A stretch of DNA of 64,000 bases from Dehalococcoidia bacterium. GTDB taxonomy: Bacteria; Chloroflexota; Dehalococcoidia; Dehalococcoidales; UBA3254. Both the position numbers and the translations under genes were made by a program. The DNA is taken from assembly GCA_025361145.1 (NCBI GenBank), contig JANYAV010000009.1, positions 1 to 64,000 on the forward strand. The letters run 5' to 3'. Shown in pieces: positions 28,359-38,035 of the stretch (position 1 is the stretch's first letter; each line of letters starts with the position of its first letter). The notes under the pieces are model-generated. The model worked only from the letters and a program-made list of their open reading frames with translations. It was not told where the DNA came from and searched no databases.

Positions 28359-28520
28359 CTAGGACTTGCGGGGAGTCTTGTCCCAACGGGGATTCTGGCA
28401 AGTGGCGCATGATTTGGGTACCTTAGTATTAACGTCCTTAGCGGTGATTTTACCGGTTTCTTCTTTAATTTCGGCTTTATTCTGCCTTAGTTTTAGTAAT
28501 TTTGCGTTATCGTCAGCCAT
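28359..28520 (-). CDS. 53-aa small CxxC protein (not in supplied ORF track)
   Basis: MADDNAKLLKLRQNKAEIKEETGKITAKDVNTKVPKSCATCQNPRWDKTPRKS*; SD GGAGGTG. Confidence 0.6.
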   Translation of the reverse strand: MADDNAKLLKLRQNKAEIKEETGKITAKDVNTKVPKSCATCQNPRWDKTPRKS

Positions 28521-28635
28521 ATTTCACCTCCCTATATTTTCATTATAGTCTCTAACTAAGAGGGGGGATAAAAACTAATCTAAAAGCCATAACTTTGGCC
28601 TACATGCTGCGTTATATAATAACAGGACAAAGCAG

Positions 28636-29535
28636 ATGAAAAAGGATGTGGGACATATCATAGCCATAGTCATGGCGCTGGTAAGCTGCGTCACGCTGGT
28701 GTTAAGCGGTTGTGCAAAGCCGAAACACGAAGGCTTTGCTATCTATTTAACCAAAGCGGATATCCCACCAACGGAGATGCAGGTATTAAGCCAGGTCAAA
28801 CTCGCGGAAGAACCTATTATTACTGTGGCTGATATCATCACCTATAATGCCCAAACGCATGAGCTAAAACTGACTGAGAACGCTTTCGAACGGATCAGGC
28901 AACTGGAAGTACCGGTAAGAGGCAGGTCATTTGTAGTTTGCGTCGATAAGAAACCCGTTTATTGGGGTGCTTTCTGGAAGCCAATATCTTCTATTTCATT
29001 TGACGGTGTGACCATATGGAAACCCTTGAGCGGGCAGGGAGCGAAGGTTATCACTCTCGAATTGGGCTATCCGTCGCCAACTTTCTACGGGGGCAAAGAC
29101 CCCAGAAATGATCCGAAAGTAATACAGTCACTGGGACAAGCCGGTAAACTAATAAACAAACTGTCAATTACGGCAGTAACTGAGTTACCGCGTTCGATGA
29201 AAGGCTATGAGCTATATTCGTGGTCAGCTAACGGGCAATGGCATTTTACCTTAATCACCGGCACCAACCGCAATAAGACGTTGGACGAAATAGTGACCGG
29301 AGAGGATATAATCTCTGAATCAGGTTGGGTGGTTATTCATGGAGTAAACCTGGAGGCAATCAAAACGGTGCTCAGTAAACTTCCTCAGAACGGGCAGGTC
29401 TCCTGGCTAGCCGGCCTAGGATCAGAGCCGATATTACAAAACTTCATTATCGCCCTTCCTCCGCAAGCAATTATCGACACCCTCAAAGAATGCGCAACGG
29501 AATTTAGTATAAACTTGGTGGTGGCAAGGAGATAG
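28636..29535 (+). CDS. Putative lipoprotein, hypothetical
   Basis: Lipobox LSGCA. Confidence 0.65.
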   Translation: MKKDVGHIIAIVMALVSCVTLVLSGCAKPKHEGFAIYLTKADIPPTEMQVLSQVKLAEEPIITVADIITYNAQTHELKLTENAFERIRQLEVPVRGRSFVVCVDKKPVYWGAFWKPISSISFDGVTIWKPLSGQGAKVITLELGYPSPTFYGGKDPRNDPKVIQSLGQAGKLINKLSITAVTELPRSMKGYELYSWSANGQWHFTLITGTNRNKTLDEIVTGEDIISESGWVVIHGVNLEAIKTVLSKLPQNGQVSWLAGLGSEPILQNFIIALPPQAIIDTLKECATEFSINLVVARR

Positions 29536-29569
29536 GCGAGTTAGGAGTTACAAGTCAGGGAAACAAAAT

Positions 29570-30661
29570 TCAGACAGCCTGAGTGGCGGTTTCATACTCT
29601 GCTTTAAGAGTCATGAAGAGCTCATGAACGGAAATAATTTTATCAATCCGATAGGCATTTGACCCGGCGAAAGCAAACCCTTGATCGAGAAGTCCACGTT
29701 TAGCATTAGTCAGAGCTAGAGCGATGCAGTAGGGTGACTTTTGAAAATCACAGGGCTTGAGACACTTCCAAGGACATTTGAAGGGTATCTTGCTGCCTGA
29801 TGCAACCTGCTTCAGAAATTCGTTGCTTATGGCTCGGCCGGGTAATCCGACCGGGCTATCTATAATAACCAGGTCTTCCTTAGTGCATTTAATATAGGCG
29901 TTTTTGAATTCCTGGGAGGCATCGCACTCTGCGGTTCCCACAAATCTGGTTGCCATCTGCACGCCCTGCGCGCCCCTTTGCAGGAACTTATAAATATCAG
30001 CGCCAGTGTATATCCCACCAGCGGCAATTACCGGAATTTTCTTGCCGGAAGATTGCTCAAAAGGCTGGATTGTGGAAATTATTCCCGACAGGATCTTCTC
30101 AAGGGCATATTCAGGGTCTTCAAGCTGCTCTTTTTTATACCCGAGATGCCCGCCAGCCATTGGTCCCTCGACTACCACGGCATCAGGCACATGATGATAC
30201 CGCTTCTCCCAGTGTTGGAATATGATCTTAGCGGCCCTTGAAGAAGAAACTATCGGTACAATCCGGGTTTTAACTTTTTCCCATTCAGCGGGCGGCCATA
30301 TTTCAGGAACTTTTAAAGGCAGGCCAGCGCCAAGAAACGCAAGGTCGGCTCCAGCGGCGACAGCGGTTTTTAGTAGATCATCGGCATCCGAAAGGGCCAC
30401 AAGAATGTTGACACCGATTAGTCCATTGGTCTGACTCTTAGCCGTTTTTATCTCCCGCTCCAAAGCTCTCCGGTTGGCTTCTCTGAAATTCTTGTCGAAA
30501 TCAGGCTCAAGCATACCGATTCCCGCGGTAGAAATAACACCAATACCACCCTCATTGGCAACAGCAGCTGCTAGACCGGATAATGAGACACCAACACCCA
30601 TTCCTCCCTGGATAATGGGGAAGGCTGCTACTAATTCACCTATGTGAAGTTCAGGCATCAT
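29570..30661 (-). CDS. Nitronate monooxygenase/2-nitropropane dioxygenase family
   Basis: FPIIQGGMGVGVS...VEGPMAGGHLG...VIAAGGIYTGADI...GAQGVQMATRFVGT. Confidence 0.9.
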   Translation of the reverse strand: MMPELHIGELVAAFPIIQGGMGVGVSLSGLAAAVANEGGIGVISTAGIGMLEPDFDKNFREANRRALEREIKTAKSQTNGLIGVNILVALSDADDLLKTAVAAGADLAFLGAGLPLKVPEIWPPAEWEKVKTRIVPIVSSSRAAKIIFQHWEKRYHHVPDAVVVEGPMAGGHLGYKKEQLEDPEYALEKILSGIISTIQPFEQSSGKKIPVIAAGGIYTGADIYKFLQRGAQGVQMATRFVGTAECDASQEFKNAYIKCTKEDLVIIDSPVGLPGRAISNEFLKQVASGSKIPFKCPWKCLKPCDFQKSPYCIALALTNAKRGLLDQGFAFAGSNAYRIDKIISVHELFMTLKAEYETATQAV

Positions 30662-30764
30662 ATCGATCTAATCTTTACCCCTTTTAATCAGATTAATCTA
30701 TGCTTGTTTACGATGGATGTACTATTTTTATTTTATAACAGTTGACAGTTAACGGTTTCAGGTC

Positions 30765-30840
30765 CTCCCAACCACGCTGAGATCCTTCATCCGCCTGCGG
30801 CGGATTCCAGGACGACAGCAGAGCTGTCCGTTTCAGTCTT
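30765..30840. repeat. Intergenic repeat, copy 1
   Basis: tgagatcc..catccgcctgcggcggattccag...cagcagagctgtccgtttca. Confidence 0.6.
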
Positions 30841-30871
30841 CCGATGAGGAATAGGGAAAATAATGTTAGTT

Positions 30872-31450
30872 TTAGCTCTTGAGAATTTCTTTGCCAACGG
30901 AGAACGCTTTACCCAGTTTGTCTCCGACTTTGTAATAGCCTGGACTGCCGAAAGAACCCCACAGCAGAGGCCGAACCTTTTCGATATCCGGCAGTTGATT
31001 CGGAGACAGAACCTCACTGTCAGCTACAATACCGACGATTTCCCCAATGAACAAGGTATGGGTGCCGAGCGCGATCTGCTGTAACAGCTTACATTCCAGA
31101 GCATAGGGAAATTCTTTGACGATGGGGGCATTGACCAACTTGCTCTTTTCAGGAGTTAGACCGGTCTGCTCAAACTTATCGAAATCTCTGCCAGATATGA
31201 TGCCGACGAGGTCGGCTTCCTTAAAATACTGCTCCGAGGGGATATTTACGGTAAAGGCCTGATTGCGTTTTATGTTGTGATAACTCAGAGTCGCCTCCCT
31301 AAGAGAGACACTGATGCAGGGAGGCTGGCTGCAGACGATTCCGCCCCAGGCGGCATTCATAATATTAGGCTTATCACCTGGCCCATAAGTCCCAACAATA
31401 CATACGGGAGAGGGAAGTAATACAGTTTGTCCTGACAGTGAAACTTTCAT
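30872..31450 (-). CDS. Flavin reductase-like protein
   Basis: NIMNAAWGGIVCSQPPCISVSLREATLSYHNIKRNQAFTVNIP. Confidence 0.85.
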   Translation of the reverse strand: MKVSLSGQTVLLPSPVCIVGTYGPGDKPNIMNAAWGGIVCSQPPCISVSLREATLSYHNIKRNQAFTVNIPSEQYFKEADLVGIISGRDFDKFEQTGLTPEKSKLVNAPIVKEFPYALECKLLQQIALGTHTLFIGEIVGIVADSEVLSPNQLPDIEKVRPLLWGSFGSPGYYKVGDKLGKAFSVGKEILKS

Positions 31451-31493
31451 GAATAGCTCCTTATAGTTTCAAGCTTCAAGTTGCAAGCTATAA

Positions 31494-31590
31494 GCCCACC
31501 CAACTACCCTGAGATCTTTCCCGATTCCCTCGGGACAGATCATCCGTCTGCGGCGGATTCCAGCAACAGTAGAGCTGTCCGTTTCAAGTC
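31494..31590. repeat. Intergenic repeat, copy 2
   Basis: ctgagatc..catccgtctgcggcggattccag..acagtagagctgtccgtttca. Confidence 0.6.
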
Positions 31591-31775
31591 AGGTTAGGCT
31601 CTGAAATGAATTTGATAAAAAGCATACGATTACATATAGGGCAAACCTGAGCATAGCCGGGAAATCCTTCCGGGTTTTCCGTTTGAGGCACTGCCCGGGC
31701 GCCGGTGTACCCTTCTTGATATTCCACCTGGAAATGGTGTCCACCGTAGGGGCATCTAACAATCCGTCTAGGCAT
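31584..31775 (-). CDS. Small hypothetical protein with Cys residues
   Basis: RCPYGGHHFQVEY...CPICNRMLFIKF. Confidence 0.5.
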   Translation of the reverse strand: MPRRIVRCPYGGHHFQVEYQEGYTGARAVPQTENPEGFPGYAQVCPICNRMLFIKFISEPNLT

Positions 31776-32044
31776 ACGACAATAATAACATAGTTTCGAT
31801 TCCTAAGTTACAAGTCACAAGATGCAAACTTCAACCTTGAGTTTGTGAATTCCTGGAAGCCAGCAGTGTAAAGGCTCCAGATACACCGATTTGTTCCCCG
31901 TATTGGATTGCCTTGATTTAGCTTCAAAAGGTGTCACCTTTTTCATTTTGAGTAAGAATTTTACATATTATCTTTCTGTTAGTGGGCCCTGTTCGCCCGA
32001 GTCGATGAGATGATATACTTAAGCAAGAATGGCAAAGGATAACA

Positions 32045-33169
32045 GTGATCTTGAATTTTAATTCTTACGAAATAATTAGTCAGGCTTCTCAGCTTGAAAC
32101 TGCCGTCCGAGGTATAGGTGGATTAACCTCTATCTCCCTGGATACAGAGTCTAACAGCCGCCACCATTACCCTGAGCAGCTTTGTTTGATACAAATCGCT
32201 GTTGACCATAAAGTCCACCTTATCGATACGATAGTACTGCAGGAACTCAAGCCGCTTAAACAAGTTCTGGCAGATAAATCCATTCAGAAAATAATACACG
32301 GAGCAGATTACGATATACGCTGCTTCGACCGGCATTACGGATTCCGCATCAGAAACCTCTTTGATACCGGCATCGCGGCGCGTTTTACCGGGATCACTGA
32401 ATTCGGACTGGCTGCACTCATAAAAAATTTGCTGTGTGTCACTATTCTTAAAAGTGAAAGACTGCAACAATCAGATTGGGGACGGCGCCCACTTTCTCCC
32501 GAGGCCCTGGATTATGCCGCTGCCGATGTGCACTATCTCTTCGCGTTACGAGATATTTTAGAAGAGAAACTGCTAAAGCTGAGACGGACAACCTGGGTGT
32601 CGGAAGAATGCGCCAGGCTTGAAGAGGTGCGCTATAGCAAGCCGGATTTTGCCAACGCCTACCTGACGGTAAAAGGAGCACAGGACCTGAACGATCAAGC
32701 ACTGGCAGTGCTGCGCAGTCTCACTCTTTTTCGTGAAGAAGAGGCCAAACGGCAGGGCCGGCCGCACTTTTTAATCATCCCAGACTATGCCCTGGTCACG
32801 CTAGCAGCCAATCCCACGGTGAACCTGGCGAATGTTACGGGTCTGGGCCCAATCGGGCTACAGCGTTTCGGAAAAGGTCTCCAGGAAGCTTTGCGCGAAG
32901 GACAGGCCGCGCCTCCCATCCAGAGAGAACCCAGAGTTTACGTCCGCCTGACTCCCCCCCAAACCGCACGTCTAACCAAACTCAAAGCCTGGCGCACTGC
33001 GCTGGGCATAAAACTGAGTCTTGACCCGTCATTATTGTGGCCAACAATCAGCCTAGAAAGACTGGCAAAGACACCGGAGAGTTTGGAAGAAGAGATAAAA
33101 TCAGTTAACATCCGCGCCTGGCAAAGGGATAATTTCGCTTCTTCTCTTAAAAATTGCCTTTTAGGCTAG
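32045..33169 (+). CDS. rnd: Ribonuclease D (3'-5' exonuclease + HRDC)
   Basis: SLDTESNSRHHYPEQLCLIQIA, IIHGADYDIRCF, DYAAADVHYL. Confidence 0.85.
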   Translation: MILNFNSYEIISQASQLETAVRGIGGLTSISLDTESNSRHHYPEQLCLIQIAVDHKVHLIDTIVLQELKPLKQVLADKSIQKIIHGADYDIRCFDRHYGFRIRNLFDTGIAARFTGITEFGLAALIKNLLCVTILKSERLQQSDWGRRPLSPEALDYAAADVHYLFALRDILEEKLLKLRRTTWVSEECARLEEVRYSKPDFANAYLTVKGAQDLNDQALAVLRSLTLFREEEAKRQGRPHFLIIPDYALVTLAANPTVNLANVTGLGPIGLQRFGKGLQEALREGQAAPPIQREPRVYVRLTPPQTARLTKLKAWRTALGIKLSLDPSLLWPTISLERLAKTPESLEEEIKSVNIRAWQRDNFASSLKNCLLG

Positions 33170-33693
33170 ATTTTTGAGAAAGTTAAGGTCTTTTTACCTT
33201 TAGAGGCAAGCTTGAAATAGCCGGAAGCGGTCAAAACGGTGAGCAATTCATTTTCTTCCAAATGATCGTCAGAGACCGATAATAGGCCATGATTTTTCAA
33301 AACCCGATGCAATTCTTTGAGGACATCATGGGGGTGTTTGAGATCATGAAAGATATCATAGAGCAGGATAACGTCCAGACTGTTATCATGTAAACCGGTC
33401 TTGCAATCGGAATGGATCATTTCAACATTAGTTAAATGTTTTTTGATGATTAAATTCTTAACGCTCTTAAGAGCCAGTTGGTTGGCATCCAGAGCAATAA
33501 CTTTGCCTGATTTCCCTACCAGCTTGGTTAACGGTTCTATGTAGCTCCCAGTTCCGCAACCGTAATCAAGTACCAGAGATCCTGGTTTTATGTCTACTTC
33601 TTTTAAGATGTTTTTACGGGGTGAGAAAAAGTCGCGGAGAGTGAAGCTCAAGGACATTAGCCTGAATTTGAAGGTCGAAGGTGCTTTCCCCAC
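33166..33693 (-). CDS. Class I SAM-dependent methyltransferase
   Basis: VLDYGCGTGSYIEPL. Confidence 0.85.
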   Translation of the reverse strand: MGKAPSTFKFRLMSLSFTLRDFFSPRKNILKEVDIKPGSLVLDYGCGTGSYIEPLTKLVGKSGKVIALDANQLALKSVKNLIIKKHLTNVEMIHSDCKTGLHDNSLDVILLYDIFHDLKHPHDVLKELHRVLKNHGLLSVSDDHLEENELLTVLTASGYFKLASKGKKTLTFSKI

Positions 33694-33891
33694 TAGATTA
33701 TTCCTCCTTCATGATGATCGTAGAAGTAGTCTAATCCCTATTGGGAGAGTTTTCAATGGGGGAGGGGGAAAGCCAAAAAAGGTAAAAGGTAAAAGTGAAA
33801 GTTAAAAATTATTCGAAATAAAAATCAAATACGCAGGTGGCTTCAGGAGGACAGAGATCTCGCACTGAAGAATAATAGAAGTTGAAGTAAT

Positions 33892-34749
33892 CTATTCCTG
33901 CTTTTGGCAGCATCCAGTTTTTGTGAGGTTAGCGAGGATGGCTTCGTCCATGGTGAAGCTGTTTTTATCCGTGGGGAAAGCGCCGCTTTTAACTTCATTA
34001 AGATATTCAGTCACCGCGGTTTTGATGATATCTGAGAGTTTACAATATTGTTTGGCGTGTTTGGGGACAAAATCGGTGAAGGAACCGAGCATATCGTTGA
34101 TGACCTGCACCTGACCATCGCAGCCCACACCGGCCCCGATGCCTATGGTGGGGATGCCGATCTGCTTGGTGACCAGGGCAGCTAAGGGAGCGGGAACAGT
34201 TTCCAGCACCACCGCAAAAGCGCCGGCCTGCTCCAGGGCAACCGCGTCATCCAGCAATTTTTGGGCAGTGGCCTGGGTTTTGCCCTGAATTTTATGACCA
34301 CCAAGGGCATTGATGGATTGGGGAGTGAGCCCAATATGCCCGCAAACAGGGATACCGCAATCCACAATCCGTCTGACCGTATCAGCGACGGTGACGCCAC
34401 CCTCCAATTTAACGGCCTGAGCGCCAGCTTCCTGAATAAAGCGCCCAGCATTGCGCAGGGCTTGTTCAGCACTAATAGTGTAAGTCATAAAGGGCATATC
34501 GCCTATAACAAGAGCCTTCTGAGTGCCCCGCACCACGGCTTTGGTATGGTGTAACATATCTTCCATAGTGACAGGTATAGTAGAATCGTAACCCAGTATG
34601 ACTACACCCAGGCTATCGCCAACCAGAATCAAAGGAATACCAGCTTCATCCACGAGACGGGCAGTGGAATAATCATAAGCCGTCAGCATGGCGATTTTAT
34701 CGCCCGTGAGTTTCATCGCCCTGATCTGATTAACGTTAACGCGAGCCAT
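33892..34749 (-). CDS. panB: 3-methyl-2-oxobutanoate hydroxymethyltransferase
   Basis: MLTAYDYSTARLVDEAGIPLILVGDSLGVVILGYDSTIPVTMEDM. Confidence 0.95.
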   Translation of the reverse strand: MARVNVNQIRAMKLTGDKIAMLTAYDYSTARLVDEAGIPLILVGDSLGVVILGYDSTIPVTMEDMLHHTKAVVRGTQKALVIGDMPFMTYTISAEQALRNAGRFIQEAGAQAVKLEGGVTVADTVRRIVDCGIPVCGHIGLTPQSINALGGHKIQGKTQATAQKLLDDAVALEQAGAFAVVLETVPAPLAALVTKQIGIPTIGIGAGVGCDGQVQVINDMLGSFTDFVPKHAKQYCKLSDIIKTAVTEYLNEVKSGAFPTDKNSFTMDEAILANLTKTGCCQKQE

Positions 34750-34894
34750 TCAAGTTCCTATTTACAACGATTAATATATTAATAACTTGTTAGTTAATAC
34801 CACTAACCTTTAATTCCTCACACTCAAGGAATTAGGAAAATTGAAAAGAATTAAGTTAAGGGAAGGGAAAAAATATACACCACGCAATTAAACA

Positions 34895-35287
34895 CTAGTT
34901 GCCTCTTAAAATATCCATGGCTTCATCCATGACGCCCTTGGTGTGGGTAATATGATTTTTTTCATCAACATAAACCAGGCGAGGATGATAGTCTTTACAA
35001 TCGGCACTTTCCATCTCATGGTAGGTGAGAATAATAACAATATCACCTCTAGCAACCAGGCGAGCAGCTGCGCCGTTCAAACAAATCTCTCCGCTATTCG
35101 CTTCGCCCTCGATAGCATAGGTATGAAAGCGAGCGCCGTTATTGATATTCAGAATGTGTACCTGTTCGTAAGGAAGAATATCGGCAGCTTCCATCAACTT
35201 CTTATCGATAGTGATGCTGCCTTCATAAGAGATATTGCCGTCGGTCACTCTAGCACGGTGGATTTTGCTCTTTAGCATTGTACGCAT
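34895..35287 (-). CDS. panD: Aspartate 1-decarboxylase
   Basis: [25 protein letters not shown]...[10 protein letters not shown]. Confidence 0.95.
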   Translation of the reverse strand: MRTMLKSKIHRARVTDGNISYEGSITIDKKLMEAADILPYEQVHILNINNGARFHTYAIEGEANSGEICLNGAAARLVARGDIVIILTYHEMESADCKDYHPRLVYVDEKNHITHTKGVMDEAMDILRGN

Positions 35288-36180
35288 TTGTCTTCCCTCT
35301 CAGAATTAGATTTAAGAGTACGGGTTAAAATATCTTCAAGCTCTCTGGCCTGATTATCATTGATTTTGCCCTTAGCCAGGGCAACCGGGATAGTCTGCAA
35401 ACCTAACTGGCAGTAAGCCGGCAGTATAGCTGGAGCAGTCTCTTTTAAAGTATTCAAATGAATCTGGATGGTCCCGATATCGCCGCGGGCGATAGGGCCA
35501 GTGAGGGCCGCGGGAACGCTCAAATTTTCAATATTATTAAGGGTGCCTTTCAGGAGTGGCAATAAAGCCTGGATGGCCTGATCGCGCGGGATGCCGAACC
35601 CAGCCCACAGATCAGTAGCGAGTTTAACCAGCGTGACCAGGTAGTTAGAAGTCATAACGGCGGCGGTATGATAAGCGGCTTTGTCGCCAGCGCTTAATTT
35701 AATCCAGCGTCCTTCCAGAGAGACGGCCATAGTTTCCAGAACTGCCAACAAAGCGCCCTCGGCTTCCAAAGCGAAAGTAGACCCAGGAAGGTTATCGATA
35801 GCGTTTTGAATGCTGGCGAAGGTTTGCAGGGGGTGAAATGAGCCGACCTGCGCACCTACCAGGCGGGCAGGCTCCAGGATGTCCAGCCCATCCGCGCCGG
35901 AACAATGCACAACATTCTGGCCTTGATGCCAGCGGACCAGATCGATAACCACCGAAATAGCGTCATCCGGGGTAGTAATAAAAACCACTGAAGCATGATC
36001 GGCCACTTCTTGAGGAGAAGAATAAACGGGTACATCACCGACCATCCCGGCGAGCCTTTGGGCCGAAGATAAACTGCGGCTGGAAACAGCAGCGATGTCA
36101 TAGCCGCAACGGTTTAACCTGACCGCCAGCGCTGTGCCGACTGTACCTGCCCCTATGAAGCCTATTTTCAACTTTTCCAT
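35272..36180 (-). CDS. Rossmann-like + DUF2520 oxidoreductase, candidate alternative ketopantoate reductase
   Basis: [18 protein letters not shown]...FHPLQTFAS; 16-nt overlap with panD; ATG 36180. Confidence 0.75.
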   Translation of the reverse strand: MEKLKIGFIGAGTVGTALAVRLNRCGYDIAAVSSRSLSSAQRLAGMVGDVPVYSSPQEVADHASVVFITTPDDAISVVIDLVRWHQGQNVVHCSGADGLDILEPARLVGAQVGSFHPLQTFASIQNAIDNLPGSTFALEAEGALLAVLETMAVSLEGRWIKLSAGDKAAYHTAAVMTSNYLVTLVKLATDLWAGFGIPRDQAIQALLPLLKGTLNNIENLSVPAALTGPIARGDIGTIQIHLNTLKETAPAILPAYCQLGLQTIPVALAKGKINDNQARELEDILTRTLKSNSEREDKCVQC

Positions 36181-36205
36181 TCTCTTATCCTCAAACGATG
36201 AAAGG

Positions 36206-36240
36206 ACAAAAAAATACCTTCTCCGGATAACCAGAGAAGG
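36206..36240 (-). terminator. Intrinsic terminator in the 5' leader of the DUF2520-panD-panB gene set
   Basis: Minus strand CCTTCTCTGG-TTAT-CCGGAGAAGG followed by TATTTTTTT. Confidence 0.75.
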
Positions 36241-36263
36241 CACGAACACACTTCGTTCAATTT

Positions 36264-36293
36264 GCCGTCTCGGTCGTTTCCGATCCAAGCGAC
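36264..36293 (-). ncRNA. Candidate pan-type cis-regulatory hairpin
   Basis: Minus strand GTCG-CTTGG-A-TCG-GAAA-CGA-CCGAG-A-CGGC: hairpin with two bulged adenosines upstream of pantothenate genes. Confidence 0.55.
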
Positions 36294-36661
36294 TGGTTGC
36301 AAAAAGCCTGAGAAGTTTAAATAGCTCACCGCTCCGAAAAACCGGGGTCGATGGCCGAACTAATCAAACTTACAGTTTCATTCTAATCAGGGGTAAATCA
36401 TTTGTCAATCATTGTATGCGATGATTAGGGAAAAGGAGAATCAGTTTCGAGCTTTTATCTTTAAGTTGGCAGCCAAATTCCAGGTAAAAACGCGATTTAA
36501 GATTTAAGATTTAAGATTAATGTTTATGATTCAGGAAAAAAGTTGTCAAAGGAAGCGAGAGATCATATTATGAGAATAGATAAAGAAATCCAAAGCACTA
36601 ATATCCAAATCCTAAATTAATTCATAATCCAAATATCAAATCAGAAACTGAGGCAAAATGG

Positions 36662-38035
36662 ATGAATATTAAAGAAGCCGGACATTTATTGGCCGGGATA
36701 ATTACAAAATGTGAGGCTGAATACATTGAAGCCCATTTGGAAGAAAGCGAGGCCAGCCACCTGACCTACCGGGGCAAGGACCTGGAATCCGTGGATAAGA
36801 CCGGGGCGGTGGGTGGTAACGTGCGGGTGCTGGTCAACGGGGGATGGAGCTTTGTCAGTTTCAATAATCTGGAAGACCTTGAGACCAAGGTCAAACAGGC
36901 GATTGAACAGGCCAAATTCGTCAGCGGAGGAGAGGCCAAAATCCTCCAGTATCCTCCGATTGTAGATAAAACCAAGGCTGAAATAAGGCAAAATCCGGTT
37001 AATATCCCCTTAAAAGAGAAAAAACAGATTCTGGATGAATACAACCAGGTCATCTGGGAAGTCCCCAAACTGCAAACTTCTGTGATTGGTTATGCCGACG
37101 GATACCGAAAATATATATATATGAACTCGGTCGGCAGCTACATCGAGCAGGAGCGGGCGGACGTTACCTTACGCGTAGGGGCCATTGCCACCGAAAAGGG
37201 TGAAGTACAACAGGCAGGTATTAGCCTGGGCAGCAGGGGCGAATTCAGCGCCATCAAGGGGCTGCACAATCAAATCAGGGACATGGCCCAGAACGCAGTT
37301 AAGATGCTTTCCGCCCCGCAGGCCAAAGGCGGGGAATATACCGTGGTACTCGACCCTATTCTGGCGGGAGTTTTTGTGCATGAGGCCTTCGGACACCTGT
37401 CGGAAGCCGATCATGTTTACGAGAACCCGCAATTAAGAGAGCTAATGACGATGGGCAAAACCTTCGCCGGCAAGCAATTGAATATTGTAGATGGTGCCGC
37501 TGTACCGGGCCTGCGCGGCAGCTATAAATATGATGATGAGGGTATTCCTGCCCAGAAAACCTATTTGATAAAAGAAGGCGTCCTGACTGGACGGCTACAT
37601 TCACGAGAAACCGCTGCCAGGATGAAAGAAAAACTCAGCGGCAATGCCCGGGCCGTTAGCTACCGTTTCCCACCCATCGTACGTATGACTAATACCTACA
37701 TAGAGCCCGGCAAAACTAGCTTTAAAGAAATGATTGCCGATATTAAAGAAGGCATTTATGTGAAGAACTGGTACGGCGGGACAACCAGCATGGAGATGTT
37801 CACTTTTTCCGCAGGTGAGGCTTATATGATCCGCAACGGGCAGATCGCTGAAATGCTGCGACCGGTGGTTTTAACCGGCAATGTTTTCTCAACCCTGAAG
37901 AACATCGATGCCATCGGCAACGACCTGGATATGAACGAGGGGGGAGGCTGCGGCAAGGCGGGACAATCACCTCTACCGGTCTCTAACGGCAGTCCGCACA
38001 TCAGAATTCAGCGCTGCTTGATCGGAGGGAAATAA
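36662..38035 (+). CDS. tldD: TldD-family metalloprotease
   Basis: VLDPILAGVFVHEAFGHLSEAD (HExxxH-like). Confidence 0.9.
   Translation: MNIKEAGHLLAGIITKCEAEYIEAHLEESEASHLTYRGKDLESVDKTGAVGGNVRVLVNGGWSFVSFNNLEDLETKVKQAIEQAKFVSGGEAKILQYPPIVDKTKAEIRQNPVNIPLKEKKQILDEYNQVIWEVPKLQTSVIGYADGYRKYIYMNSVGSYIEQERADVTLRVGAIATEKGEVQQAGISLGSRGEFSAIKGLHNQIRDMAQNAVKMLSAPQAKGGEYTVVLDPILAGVFVHEAFGHLSEADHVYENPQLRELMTMGKTFAGKQLNIVDGAAVPGLRGSYKYDDEGIPAQKTYLIKEGVLTGRLHSRETAARMKEKLSGNARAVSYRFPPIVRMTNTYIEPGKTSFKEMIADIKEGIYVKNWYGGTTSMEMFTFSAGEAYMIRNGQIAEMLRPVVLTGNVFSTLKNIDAIGNDLDMNEGGGCGKAGQSPLPVSNGSPHIRIQRCLIGGK

Noticed and set aside
36206-36365. T-box or glycine riboswitch in the pan leader
   Set aside because: No AGGGTGGNACCGCG T-box sequence and no paired glycine aptamer core; only a short CTCAGGC resemblance.
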